From Streptomyces sp. NBC_00358 (GTDB taxonomy: Bacteria; Actinomycetota; Actinomycetes; Streptomycetales; Streptomycetaceae), in the NCBI RefSeq assembly GCF_036099295.1, contig NZ_CP107976.1, positions 5,580,001 through 5,644,000 of the forward strand: a stretch of 64,000 nt of DNA, in the 5' to 3' direction. Shown here in pieces: positions 42,369 to 51,540 of this stretch. How positions within the stretch are numbered: the first letter of the stretch is position 1; every line of letters starts with the position of its first letter. A program made the position numbers and the translations under genes. The notes under the pieces were generated by a model. That model had not been told where the DNA came from, did not search any database, and saw only the letters and a list, made by a program, of their open reading frames with translations.

Positions 42369-43394
42369 CTAGAGGCGCCCGATGTCTCCGCGAGGCATCT
42401 TCGGCGTACGCCGCGGCGGCGTACGCCCGGCCAGCAGAATCAGCCGAGCGGCCCGATGCCGCTGCCCGGCATAGGGCTCCAGCAACTCCAGCATGACGGA
42501 GTCGTCCGCGTCCCGGTCCCCCGCCAGCGCGTACCCGATGATCCCCGGCAGATGAAGGTCCCCCACGGTCACACAGTCCGCGGCGCCGTGACTGCGCTGC
42601 ACGACCTCCGCCGATGTCCACGGTCCGATCCCGGACACCAGCTCCAACCGCCGCTGCGCGCGTACGGGATCGAGGCCCACGGCCTCCTCCAGCCGCGCGG
42701 CGACCCGTACGGCCCGCAGGATCGTGGCGGCCCGCTTGTCGTCGACCCCGGCCCGATGCCACTCCCAGGAGGGGATGAGGGCCCAGGTCCGCGGTGCCGG
42801 CATGACGTACATCCGCTCGGGGGCGGGTCCCGGCGCGGGTTCGCCGAACTTCCGGACGAGCAGCCGCCACGCCCGGTACGCCTCGTCCGTGGTGACCTTC
42901 TGCTCCAGGACGGACGGGATCAGCGACTCCATCACCAGGCCGGTCCGCACCAGCCGCAGGCCGGGCCGCCGGTGCCGGGCGAGCGCGACCAGCCGATGCC
43001 GTGGCGCGAAGGCGCCGGGATCGTCGGCGGCGCCGAGCAGTTCGGGGAGCCGGTCCAGCAGCCACTCGGCCCCCGGCCCCCAGGCCTCGCCCCGGACCAC
43101 CTCGCCGCGCGGCGCGACCCGCAGTGTCCCGGGCCCGGCGGGCGTACGGCTGGTGCGCCACACGGAGCCGTCGGGTGTCGTCCGGAACGTCGGATCGCCG
43201 GGACCGCGTCGGAGCGGCCCGAGTACGAGCCCGAGATCGAGCGGCCCGGCCGGCTTCCAGGTACGGGTGTGTCCGGGCCCGACCGTCTGGCGGGGCACTC
43301 CACCCGGCACGCCGCCCGGTGCTTCACCGGGCACCACGACATGCCCGCCGCGCACGGTCGTACGCGTCGGCCGGGGAGCGAATCGTCCAGACAC
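42369..43394 (-). CDS. DNA-3-methyladenine glycosylase (AlkA-like, HhH-GPD)
   Basis: 341 residues; GTG start. It removes alkylated bases in base excision repair. The N-terminal half (~1-150) is variable. The HhH-GPD core is at ~165-300: VMESLIPSVLEQKVTTDEAY, the hairpin LVSGIGPWTSAEVVQRS, and the catalytic aspartate in TVGDLHLPGIIGYAL. No C-terminal iron-sulfur cluster cysteines, as expected for AlkA rather than EndoIII. It stands alone. Confidence 0.85.
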   Translation of the reverse strand: MSGRFAPRPTRTTVRGGHVVVPGEAPGGVPGGVPRQTVGPGHTRTWKPAGPLDLGLVLGPLRRGPGDPTFRTTPDGSVWRTSRTPAGPGTLRVAPRGEVVRGEAWGPGAEWLLDRLPELLGAADDPGAFAPRHRLVALARHRRPGLRLVRTGLVMESLIPSVLEQKVTTDEAYRAWRLLVRKFGEPAPGPAPERMYVMPAPRTWALIPSWEWHRAGVDDKRAATILRAVRVAARLEEAVGLDPVRAQRRLELVSGIGPWTSAEVVQRSHGAADCVTVGDLHLPGIIGYALAGDRDADDSVMLELLEPYAGQRHRAARLILLAGRTPPRRTPKMPRGDIGRL

Positions 43395-43497
43395 GGTCGA
43401 GGTCCTAGAGCTACTCGGGGGTGCCCTACGAGAGTAGGCGCTCAGCCGCCGTCAAAGCCGCCCTCCACGCGGAACCGCGGCAGCGGCCCTTCCTGGC

Positions 43498-43522
43498 CGG
43501 TTCGGCGGACTCCGCCGAACCG
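43498..43522 (-). terminator. Hairpin downstream of fbiB (distal)
   Basis: Perfect 11-nt arms (CGGTTCGGCGG and partner), loop ACT. Second of two hairpins after the fbiB stop. Confidence 0.6.
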
Positions 43523-43600
43523 CCCCGAGAGGGCGCCCCCGCGGTCTCCGGCGGATCCAGGATCCCGGGTCCCGCGGACCTGGCGGGAGCGGTGCCGCCG

Positions 43601-43627
43601 CCGGTTCGGCGAACCGCGCCGAACCGG
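43601..43627 (-). terminator. Hairpin downstream of fbiB (proximal)
   Basis: Perfect 11-nt arms (CCGGTTCGGCG and partner), loop AACCG, 21 bp after the fbiB stop codon. Confidence 0.7.
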
Positions 43628-43648
43628 CTGGAGCGGCGCCCCGTCCGA

Positions 43649-45037
43649 TCAGCGGACCTCGACGAAGTCGGCCGCGTCCCGTGCCGGACGGGCCCGCGGT
43701 TCCTCCGCCGCGTGCCCGACGGCCACGGCCCCCATCGGGTCCCAGTTCGCCGGCAGCTCCAGCACCTGGCGCACGACGTCACGGCAGAACATCGTCGAGG
43801 ACACCCACGCGGAGCCCAGCCGCTCCCCGGCCAGCGCGACCAGGAAGTTCTGCACGCCCGCCCCGGTGGCGACCACGAACATCTCGCGCTCGGCGCCGTC
43901 GCGTCGTACATCGCCGTAGGTGTGCGACCCGTCCATGACCAGGCACGGCACCACGAGATACGGCGCCCCGCGCAGCACATCGCCCCGCCGGACCCGTTTG
44001 GCGACGGACTCCTCGCTCTTCCCGTCGCCGCGCAGATCCGCGATCCACGCGTCCCGCATGGCGTCGAGCAGCCGCGTCCGCGACTCCTCGGACTCCAGAA
44101 GCACGAACCGCCACGGCGTGGTGTGGTGCGGCGCGGGAGCGGTCACCGCGGCGGCGACCGCCCGGCGTACGGCACCGGGGTCGACGGGCTCGCCGGTGAA
44201 GGTCCGTACGGTACGCCGCTGGGTCACGGCCTCCCGGACGGCCTCGGAGGTGCCCAGCCGGAACATGTCGTCCCGCGCGTCGCGCACCATCGCCCGCGCC
44301 CCCGTGCCGTCGCCCTCGGCCACCAGATGCGCGAGCCCGCGCACCACGGCGACGGGCAGTCCCGAGGACTTGCCCTTGACCAGGTCACCGGCGGCGGCGA
44401 GCTCGTCGGCGGTGGCGACGACGGTCGCGCTGAGCGGATTGCCGTGCGTGTCGCTGCCGCCCCGCAGATCGTCCAGCACCTGGACGCCGGCGGCGCCGAT
44501 GGCGACGTCGGTGAGCCCGGTGCGCCAAGGCCGTCCGAAGGTGTCGGTGATCACGACGCCGACGTCGACGCCGAGGGTGTCCCGCAGTCCCTCGCGGACC
44601 GCCCTCGCGCTGGCGTCCGGGTCCTCGGGCAGCAACAGCACCGTCCCGGCGGGGGTGTTGGAGGCGTCGACCCCGGCGGCGGCCATCACGAGACCCTGCC
44701 GGTTCTCGACGATCCGCAGGGGGCCGCGCCGCGCGACGACCCGGACGGTCTCGGCGTCGATCGCGGCCTCGCGGTCGGCGGCCTCGATCGTCCGGCCCTC
44801 GGCCTTGGACACGATCTTGGAGGTGACGAGGAGCACGTCCCCGTCGACCAGGCCGGGCTCGGCCGCCGCGATCAGCTTCGCCAGGTCGTCCCCCCGGCGC
44901 ACCTCGGGGAGTCCGTCCAGCGCCCAGACCCGGTAGCCCGCGCCTGAGGGCCGTCCCGGGCGTCCGCCACCGGTGTGCCGTCCCGCGTTCTCCGCGTGCT
45001 CCGGGTCGCCGGGCACCGCCGTGTCCTGGGTGCTCAT
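43649..45037 (-). CDS. fbiB: Coenzyme F420:L-glutamate ligase, two-domain
   Basis: 462 residues. The N-terminal CofE domain (~35-250) adds glutamates to F420-0 (GDVLLVTSKIVSKAEGR, VVITDTFGRPWRTGLTDVAI, DELAAAGDLVKGKSSGLPVA). The C-terminal nitroreductase-like FMN domain (~265-455, TQRRTVRTFTGEPVD, WRFVLLESEESR) reduces the precursor in actinobacterial FbiB. Both are complete. It overlaps the upstream fbiA by 4 nt, so the two consecutive F420 enzymes are coupled. Confidence 0.93.
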   Translation of the reverse strand: MSTQDTAVPGDPEHAENAGRHTGGGRPGRPSGAGYRVWALDGLPEVRRGDDLAKLIAAAEPGLVDGDVLLVTSKIVSKAEGRTIEAADREAAIDAETVRVVARRGPLRIVENRQGLVMAAAGVDASNTPAGTVLLLPEDPDASARAVREGLRDTLGVDVGVVITDTFGRPWRTGLTDVAIGAAGVQVLDDLRGGSDTHGNPLSATVVATADELAAAGDLVKGKSSGLPVAVVRGLAHLVAEGDGTGARAMVRDARDDMFRLGTSEAVREAVTQRRTVRTFTGEPVDPGAVRRAVAAAVTAPAPHHTTPWRFVLLESEESRTRLLDAMRDAWIADLRGDGKSEESVAKRVRRGDVLRGAPYLVVPCLVMDGSHTYGDVRRDGAEREMFVVATGAGVQNFLVALAGERLGSAWVSSTMFCRDVVRQVLELPANWDPMGAVAVGHAAEEPRARPARDAADFVEVR

Positions 45038-46017
45038 GACGTCCGCACCTCCTCGGCCAGCGTCAGCGCCTCGTGTGCCATCCGCGCCGTCGCGTCGAGG
45101 TCGGACATCATCAGCGGTACCGCCCGGCAGCGGATGCCGGCCGCCTCGACGCGCTCCACCGCGGAGGCGTCGACCGTGTCGACGAGCCAGCCGTCGAGGA
45201 GGCCCGAGCCGTAGTGCTCGGCGACCGCGGCGGCGGTGGACTCGACACCCACCGCGGCCAGCACCTTGTCGGCCATCCCGCGCACCGGCGCGTCACCGAC
45301 GATGGGGGAGAGGCCGACGACGGGCACGCCCGCCTCGGCGATGGCCTCACGGATGCCCGGCACGGCCAGGATGGTGCCGACCGAGACGACGGGGTTGGAC
45401 GGCGGGAAGAGGATGACGTCGGCCCCGGCGATGGCTTCGAGGACACCGGGCGCGGGCTTCGCCTGCTCCGCGCCGACCGGCACGATCGCCTCGGCCGGCA
45501 CGGAGGCCCGCAGCCGTACCCAGTACTCCTGGAAATGGATCACCTTGCGCTCGCCGGCGGCCCCGGCCGGGTCGCCCTCCGGCAGCGTGACGGCGACATG
45601 GGTCTCGACACGGTCGTCGGACATGGGGATGAGGCGCACGCCCGGCTTCCACCGGTCGCACAGGGCCTCCGTGACGGCGCTGAGCGGATAGCCCGCGCCC
45701 AGCATCTGCGTCCGCACGATGTGCGTCGCGAAGTCGCGGTCGCCGAGCCCGAACCACTCGGGCCCGACCCCGTACGCCGCGAGCTCCTCCTTGAGATGGA
45801 AGGTCTCGTCGGCCCGCCCCCAGCCCTGCTCCTCGTTGATGCCGCCGCCGAGCGTGTACATCACCGTGTCGAGGTCCGGGCAGACCTTCAGCCCGAAGAG
45901 GTGGATGTCGTCGCCGGTGTTGCCGATGACCGTGATGTCCGCGTCCGGCACGGCCCGCTGGAGACCACGCAGGAACCGGGCACCACCGATACCGCCTGCC
46001 AGAACCACAATGCGCAT
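45034..46017 (-). CDS. fbiA: 2-phospho-L-lactate/enolpyruvyl transferase
   Basis: 327 residues; joins the phospho-lactyl or enolpyruvyl guanylate to Fo in F420 synthesis. Typical start MRIVVLAGGIGGARFLRGLQ (46017), GNTGDDIHLFGLKVCPDLDT, LGDRDFATHIVRT, ADVILFPPSNPVVSVGTILA and VGLSPIVGDAPVRGMADKVL. The start at 46017 is preferred to an in-frame ATG ten codons upstream. The C-terminus overlaps fbiB by 4 nt. Confidence 0.94.
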   Translation of the reverse strand: MRIVVLAGGIGGARFLRGLQRAVPDADITVIGNTGDDIHLFGLKVCPDLDTVMYTLGGGINEEQGWGRADETFHLKEELAAYGVGPEWFGLGDRDFATHIVRTQMLGAGYPLSAVTEALCDRWKPGVRLIPMSDDRVETHVAVTLPEGDPAGAAGERKVIHFQEYWVRLRASVPAEAIVPVGAEQAKPAPGVLEAIAGADVILFPPSNPVVSVGTILAVPGIREAIAEAGVPVVGLSPIVGDAPVRGMADKVLAAVGVESTAAAVAEHYGSGLLDGWLVDTVDASAVERVEAAGIRCRAVPLMMSDLDATARMAHEALTLAEEVRTS

Positions 46018-46103
46018 GGGGTTCAGTCTCTCAGGCGGGTACGACAACGCGTCAGCCGGTTACGAGACCCGGCGAGGCCGGTCCGTGCTCCGGGGCGGAC
46101 GCG

Positions 46104-46592
46104 TCACACGGTTTCGGCGACCGCGCAACGGGCCGCGTGCATCGGCATGTCGGTAAGACCCGGGTAATAGACGTGCAGACTGACGGCGGGTTCGAGCGAG
46201 TCGTTGACGACTTCGTGGACGTACCCGGGCGCGAATACGCGCTGCGCGCCGGAGCCCAGGGCGCGCGTGCCGCGCTCGGTGTGTTCGGTCAGCGCGCCGT
46301 CCAGCACGGTCAGTACGCCGGAGGAGCCGCCGTGGTCGTGCGGCCCGCTGCCCTGTCCGGGCACCCAGGACAGCAGCCACACCTCGTACCCGGGCCCCGT
46401 GCGCAGCCGGTGGTACCAGCGCGAGCCGGCGTCGTACCGGACGAGGTGCTCCCACTGGGAGGGGTCGGCGGCGATGGAGCGCGCCAGGCCGGCGAACTCG
46501 GCCACGGTGGAGGGGTGTTCGCGCGGCGGCTGGAGCAGGTGCGGAACTTCGAGGATGTCGCCGGCGATCTGGAGGTCGCTGTCGCTGTTCAT
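46104..46592 (-). CDS. Cysteine dioxygenase-like cupin
   Basis: 162 residues. A CDO type I cupin with iron ligands in PGQGSGPHDHGGSSGVLTVL (HxH) and a later histidine in PGYVHEVVND. Substrate arginine and the YYPGL element are present, so oxidation of cysteine to cysteine sulfinate is likely, though other thiols are possible. It is upstream of and in the same direction as fbiA, 86 bp apart. Confidence 0.85.
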   Translation of the reverse strand: MNSDSDLQIAGDILEVPHLLQPPREHPSTVAEFAGLARSIAADPSQWEHLVRYDAGSRWYHRLRTGPGYEVWLLSWVPGQGSGPHDHGGSSGVLTVLDGALTEHTERGTRALGSGAQRVFAPGYVHEVVNDSLEPAVSLHVYYPGLTDMPMHAARCAVAETV

Positions 46593-47219
46593 GGATGCGG
46601 TGGTTCCTCGGCGGAAGAGTGCTGGGGTGTCGCTGGCCGTTCCGCCCGGGTCACGAGCGGGGATTCCGCCCGGGTCAGGAGCGGGGGAGGAGCCCTGGTG
46701 CGGGCGGTGCCCCCGATGCGGGGCGGGGGGTTCGCCTCAGTGGTGGCGAGGCAGCCGGAGCGCGGTGGGGCTCAACAGCTGGGACAGCAACAACAGCTAC
46801 AGCGCGCGCGGGCAGCACCGTGGGACCCGGCGGTGCGGGTCGAGGTGGGTGCCGAGTTCGCGAGCATGCCCACAAGGACACCGGTTCACACCTCGACTGT
46901 CAACTGCATGTCCGGTATGTGGGAGATGTTTCACCACATCCGGTTCATCTGGCAGGCGAAAGGTTTGTTCAGGAGCCTCCCCGGACACATGGCGCACAAC
47001 CGGGTGAACAAACCTCGCCGCGGCCCCGTGATCTAAATGTGATCAGATTCGCTTCGGGGTCTGCGTCGGAACGAGATCGAACTCCTGGACGTCCTCCCCT
47101 GCGAGGAGTGGGCGTCTGACCTGGACCTCTTGGGCCGTCAGGGTTTATGCCGATTTGAACACTTTCCGCATAGCCTTGGTTCCGCAGAGTGAATAAGGGG
47201 CCCAATAGCAGATCTCGGC
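46593..47219. other. Long non-coding region upstream of whiB
   Basis: With the promoter below, about 730 bp without a supportable gene. It has a short direct repeat TTCCGCCCGGGTCA (46638 and 46661 region) and turns AT-richer from ~46880 onward, as expected for a developmentally controlled promoter region. Whether it holds a small RNA cannot be told. Confidence 0.5.
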
Positions 47220-47248
47220 TTGACTGGCCCGGATCGGCACACTTGTAA
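47220..47248 (+). promoter_or_regulatory. Candidate vegetative-type whiB promoter
   Basis: TTGACT (47220-47225) and TTGTAA (47243-47248) are spaced 17 bp and resemble an HrdB-type promoter. Transcription from here would give a ~70-nt leader before the whiB ATG. Prediction only; whiB is known to have more than one promoter. Confidence 0.5.
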
Positions 47249-47322
47249 TTTCACTCGTGTCGTTCAGCCGAAATCGGTAACGGCAGCATCACGGGGACGC
47301 GAAAGACAGACGAGGGGCGCAC

Positions 47323-47586
47323 ATGACCGAGCTGGTGCAGCAACTGCTGGTCGACGACGCGGACGAGGAACTCGGCTGGCAGGAGCGCGCGCTGTGCGCC
47401 CAGACCGACCCCGAGTCCTTTTTCCCCGAGAAGGGCGGCTCCACCCGCGAGGCCAAGAAGGTCTGCCTCGCCTGCGAGGTCCGCTCCGAGTGCCTCGAAT
47501 ACGCACTCGCCAACGACGAGCGGTTCGGCATCTGGGGTGGTCTGTCCGAGCGGGAGCGGCGTCGTCTGAAGAAGGCCGCTGTCTGA
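47323..47586 (+). CDS. whiB: Sporulation regulator WhiB
   Basis: 87 residues, the full usual length. It binds a [4Fe-4S] cluster through C25, C48, C51 and C57, and has the GIWGG turn (69-73) and basic C-terminal end RRRLKKAAV for DNA contact. WhiB works with WhiA to stop aerial growth and start septation. The sequence matches S. coelicolor WhiB as I remember it. Alone, with a long upstream control region. Confidence 0.97.
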   Translation: MTELVQQLLVDDADEELGWQERALCAQTDPESFFPEKGGSTREAKKVCLACEVRSECLEYALANDERFGIWGGLSERERRRLKKAAV

Positions 47587-47817
47587 GAACAGACGTACGC
47601 GCAAGCGGACGCGGAACAGTAGTCCGTGCACGTGGGTGCCGCCGACCAAACGGCACACACTCTTACGTAAGGAACGGCCCGTCGCCGGTGGGTTATCCAC
47701 AGGCGGCGGGCCGCCGTCTTTCTCAGCCGTTAGTGTGGGCCCTCGTCCGAGACGTCCCGCTGTCCCCGCCGGACACAGACGTCCACCGCAGTCCATCGAA
47801 CCGGGGCCCGTACCTCG

Positions 47818-50800
47818 ATGTCCGTGCACAGCCATTCGGCAGCCCGTAACGACGCCGCTGCCGCCCCTGAGTTCCCGCGCCACGTCGTGACCGCGGTGCT
47901 CGTCTCCCATGACGGCGCCCGCTGGCTGCCCGAGGCGCTCGCCGGGCTGCTCGGCCAGGACCGTCCCGTGCAGAACGCGGTCGCGGCCGACACCGGCAGC
48001 GCGGACGAATCCGCCCAGCTGCTCACCGAGGCGCTCGGCGCCGACCGCGTGCTGCACCTGGCGCGCCGCACCGGCTTCGGCCAGGCCGTCGAGGAGGTGT
48101 CCCGCACCACCGGCGAGCTGACCCCGGACGACCTGCCGTACCTCAAGCGTCCGAGCGGCTGGGACCCCGTCACCCGTAGCTGGCGCGACGACGCCTACGA
48201 CCTGCCGGACCTCCCGTACGGCGAACCCGAGCAGTGGTTCTGGCTGCTGCACGACGACAGCGCCCCGGAACCCGACGCCCTGGCACAGCTGCTGCGCGTC
48301 GTGGAGAACGAGCAGGAGGCCGGCCAGGACGTGGCCATCGTCGGCCCCAAGCTCCGCGGCTGGTACGACCGCAGGCAGCTCCTGGAAGTCGGCGTCACCA
48401 TCGCCAACTCCGGCCGCCGCTGGACCGGTCTGGACCGCCGTGAGCAGGACCAGGGCCAGCACGACCACGTCCACCCCGTGCTCTCCGTGTCCACCGCCGG
48501 AATGCTGATCCGTCGCGATGTCTTCGAGGAGCTCGGCGGCTTCGACCGCCGGCTGCCCCTGATGCGCGACGACGTCGACCTGTGCTGGCGCGCCCAGGCC
48601 GCTGGCCACCGGGTCCTCGTCGCCCCGGAAGCCGTCGTACGGCACGCCGAGGCGGCCTCCCGCGAGCGCCGGGCCGTCGACTGCGTGGGCCGCACCTCCG
48701 CGTCCCCGCACAAGGTCGACAAAGCGGGCGCCGTCTACACCCTCCTCGTCAACGCCCGCACCGCGCAGCTCCCCTGGATCCTGATCCGGCTCGTCCTCGG
48801 CACCCTGCTGCGCACGGTCGCCTACCTCGTGGGCAAGGTCCCCGGACAGGCCGTCGACGAGATCCGCGGCCTCCTGGGCACCCTGCTGCGCCCGGAGCGG
48901 ATCATCGCCGGCCGGCGCAGGCGCGGTCGCCCACAGGTCGACAAGGGCGAGCTGCGGGCCCTGTTCCCGCCGCCCGGCGCCACCGTGCGGGCCACCTTCG
49001 AGCAGGTCGCAGGCAATCTGACCAACGGCTCCGACGCCGACCTCGTCACGGGTGCCGGACGCCACGGAGGCGCCGTCGAGTCCGGACCCGGCGGCGACGA
49101 CGGCGACTTCCTGGAGATCGAGCAGTTCGCCCGGATCAAGCGCATCGCGCGCAACCCCGGCCCGATGCTGTTCCTGGTGCTCCTGTTCGTCTCGCTCCTC
49201 GCCTGCCGCCAACTGCTCGGCGGCGGAGCCCTCTCGGGCGGCGCGCTGCTGCCCGCGCCCGCGGACTCCTCCGAGCTGTGGGCGCGGTACCTCGACGGCT
49301 GGCATCCGGTCGGCGCCGGGAACACCCAGTCCGCCCCGCCCTACCTCGCGATCGTCGCGATGCTGGCCTCCGCGCTGCTCGGCTCCACGGGACTCGCGGT
49401 CACCGTGCTCCTTGTGGGGTCCGTGCCGCTGGCCGGCTTCGCCGCGTACTTCGCCTCGCGACCGCTCGTCGAGTCGCGCCTGCTGCGCGCCTGGGCCTCC
49501 GTCGCCTACGCCTTCCTGCCCGCCGCCACCGGCGCGCTCGCGGGCGGCCGCATCGGCACCGCCGTCCTCGCGATCCTGCTGCCGCTCATCGCGCGGGCGG
49601 GCGTCGCGGCGAGCGGTCTCGCCCACGGCTCCCGCGCGCGCGGGAGCTGGCGCGCCACCTGGGCGTACGCCCTGCTGCTGACCTTCACCACGGCGTTCAC
49701 CCCGATCGTGTGGCCCATCGCGCTGGTCCTGGGCGTAGGCCTCCTCGTCGTGCGCCGCAGGGAGATCCCCGCCTACGGACCGCGCTTCCTGGCCCAGCTC
49801 GGCACCCCGCTGCTGGTGCTCGCCCCCTGGTCGCTGAGCCTGCTGCCGTTCGGCTTCTTCGGACAGGCCGGACTGGAGTACGGCGGGGGAGCGGCCTCCC
49901 CGTTCGACCTGCTCGGCGCCAGCCCCGGCGGGCCGGGCACCGTCAGCGGACTGATGCTCTTCGGCATCGTGCTCGCGGCGCTGGCCGCCCTGCTGCGCAC
50001 CGAGCGCCAGGCGGGGATCCGGACCGCCTGGGTCGTCGCCGTCGTGGCCCTCGCCTTCGCGGTCCTCTCCAACCACTCCACCTGGGCCGGTCCCGCGACC
50101 CTCGTCTACGGCCTCGCGCTTCTGGCCGCCGCCGCGGTCGGCTCCGACGGGGCACGCGCGCGTGTGGCCGAGCAGAGCTTCGGCTGGCGCCAGCCGGTGG
50201 CCGCGCTCATCGCCTTCGCCTGCGCCGCGGGCCCGCTGCTCCTCGCCGCGGGATGGATCATCCGCGGTGCCGACGGACCCGTGGAGCGCCGCGACCCGGT
50301 GCAGGTGCCCGCGTTCGTCGCCGAGGAGAGCGGCACCCGTGACCAGGCGCGCACCCTCGTCCTCGACAGCGACTCGGCCGCCAAGGTCGGCTATGTCCTC
50401 GTCCGCGGTTCCGGCGCCCGGCTCGGCGACGCCGAACTCGCCTCGGCGGACGGCGAGAACAAGAAGCTCGACAAGGTCGTCGCCAACCTCGTGGCGGGCT
50501 CCGGCGCGGACCAGGCCGACGAGCTCGGCGGCTTCGCCGTGCGTTACGTCCTGGTCCGCAAGGGCGCGCCGCGCGACGTGAGCCGCGTCCTGGACGCCAC
50601 CACGGGCCTGACCCGGCTGAGCCAGCAGGACGGCAGCGCCCTGTGGCGGGTCGACCAGCAGGTCTCGCGTGCCGCGATCGTCCCCGCGTCGGGCGACCCG
50701 GAGTCCATCGCGGCCGGGCCGGTCGACGTGCACACCACCATCCCCGCCGGGGCCGACGGCCGCGTGCTGCGTCTGGCCGACAGCGCCGAAGCGGGCTGGA

Positions 50801-51540
50801 CGGCGACCCTGGACGGCAAGCCGCTCACCCGGACCACGGTCGACGGCTGGGCCCAGGGCTTCGAACTGCCCGCCGACGGCGGCAGGCTGGACGTCACCTT
50901 CGACGCCCCGCTCAGTCACACCGCCTGGCTGTGGGCGCAGGGAGCGCTCGCCCTCGTCCTCGTGGTGCTCGCCCTCCCGGGGCGGCGCCGGGACGTGGAC
51001 GACGACCTTCCCGAGGAGGAGGCCGTGCCCGTCCAGGACGTGACGGGCGACGGCCGCCGTGCCCGCCGACTGCGTGCCCAGGCCGAGGCGGAGGCCGAGT
51101 CCGAGGCGGAGTCCGGGGCCGAGCAGTCGGACGAGGACTTCGACGGGGCGTACGCCGCGGACGAGGACGAGGAGGTCCAGGCCGCCGCGGTCCCGCAGCA
51201 GGGGGCGTACGGCGAATGGGACAGCCCGAGCTACGCGGGCGCCGAGTACGACACCTACGGCGGCGAGCAGTACGAGGGGCAGCAGCAGTACCCGGCGGGC
51301 ACCTACGAGCAGCCGTACCAGGCCGACCCCTACCAAGGCGGCCAGTACGACCCGTACGCCTACGGGGGCACGGCGGCCTACGACCAGACCTACGGTCAGG
51401 CGTACGACGCGAACGGCCAGGCCTTCGACCCCCGGGGCCAGGGCTACGACACGGGCGAGCAGGGATACGACCCCGCTTACGACCCCACGCAGCCCCGGCA
51501 CGGCACCGACAATGAGCGCCCCGACGGGAGCCGGCAGTGA
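47818..51540 (+). CDS. Giant membrane glycosyltransferase, family 2 fused to multi-TM and exported domains
   Basis: 1240 residues. GT-A domain at ~20-300 (TAVLVSHDGARWLPEALAGL, WLLHDDSAPEPDAL, STAGMLIRRDVFEELGGF, LMRDDVDLCWRAQAAG). A hydrophobic region with ~10 TM helices spans ~450-820, then an extracytoplasmic beta domain (~830-1030), a last TM (~1035-1055), and a low-complexity Tyr/Gly/Gln/Asp tail (~1105-1240, units such as YDPYAYGG). It would glycosylate a lipid carrier and perhaps transfer the product outside. Start ATG at 47818, weak ribosome site. It overlaps the DUF5719 gene by 4 nt. Specific sugar unknown; galactan/arabinan-type wall polymers are possible. Confidence 0.85.
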   Translation: MSVHSHSAARNDAAAAPEFPRHVVTAVLVSHDGARWLPEALAGLLGQDRPVQNAVAADTGSADESAQLLTEALGADRVLHLARRTGFGQAVEEVSRTTGELTPDDLPYLKRPSGWDPVTRSWRDDAYDLPDLPYGEPEQWFWLLHDDSAPEPDALAQLLRVVENEQEAGQDVAIVGPKLRGWYDRRQLLEVGVTIANSGRRWTGLDRREQDQGQHDHVHPVLSVSTAGMLIRRDVFEELGGFDRRLPLMRDDVDLCWRAQAAGHRVLVAPEAVVRHAEAASRERRAVDCVGRTSASPHKVDKAGAVYTLLVNARTAQLPWILIRLVLGTLLRTVAYLVGKVPGQAVDEIRGLLGTLLRPERIIAGRRRRGRPQVDKGELRALFPPPGATVRATFEQVAGNLTNGSDADLVTGAGRHGGAVESGPGGDDGDFLEIEQFARIKRIARNPGPMLFLVLLFVSLLACRQLLGGGALSGGALLPAPADSSELWARYLDGWHPVGAGNTQSAPPYLAIVAMLASALLGSTGLAVTVLLVGSVPLAGFAAYFASRPLVESRLLRAWASVAYAFLPAATGALAGGRIGTAVLAILLPLIARAGVAASGLAHGSRARGSWRATWAYALLLTFTTAFTPIVWPIALVLGVGLLVVRRREIPAYGPRFLAQLGTPLLVLAPWSLSLLPFGFFGQAGLEYGGGAASPFDLLGASPGGPGTVSGLMLFGIVLAALAALLRTERQAGIRTAWVVAVVALAFAVLSNHSTWAGPATLVYGLALLAAAAVGSDGARARVAEQSFGWRQPVAALIAFACAAGPLLLAAGWIIRGADGPVERRDPVQVPAFVAEESGTRDQARTLVLDSDSAAKVGYVLVRGSGARLGDAELASADGENKKLDKVVANLVAGSGADQADELGGFAVRYVLVRKGAPRDVSRVLDATTGLTRLSQQDGSALWRVDQQVSRAAIVPASGDPESIAAGPVDVHTTIPAGADGRVLRLADSAEAGWTATLDGKPLTRTTVDGWAQGFELPADGGRLDVTFDAPLSHTAWLWAQGALALVLVVLALPGRRRDVDDDLPEEEAVPVQDVTGDGRRARRLRAQAEAEAESEAESGAEQSDEDFDGAYAADEDEEVQAAAVPQQGAYGEWDSPSYAGAEYDTYGGEQYEGQQQYPAGTYEQPYQADPYQGGQYDPYAYGGTAAYDQTYGQAYDANGQAFDPRGQGYDTGEQGYDPAYDPTQPRHGTDNERPDGSRQ

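Noticed and set aside
46840..47007. Zinc-ribbon-like reading CPQGH ... CPVCG upstream of whiB
   Set aside because: No start codon with a ribosome site and no conserved context; likely chance in a control region.
47693..47701. DnaA box TTATCCACA after whiB
   Set aside because: A single copy; no cluster and no dnaA/dnaN nearby, so not an origin.
47251..51501. 1416-codon open frame antisense to the giant glycosyltransferase
   Set aside because: Its composition mirrors the GC-rich third positions of the sense gene; no domain is recognisable, while the sense strand encodes a clear GT2 protein.
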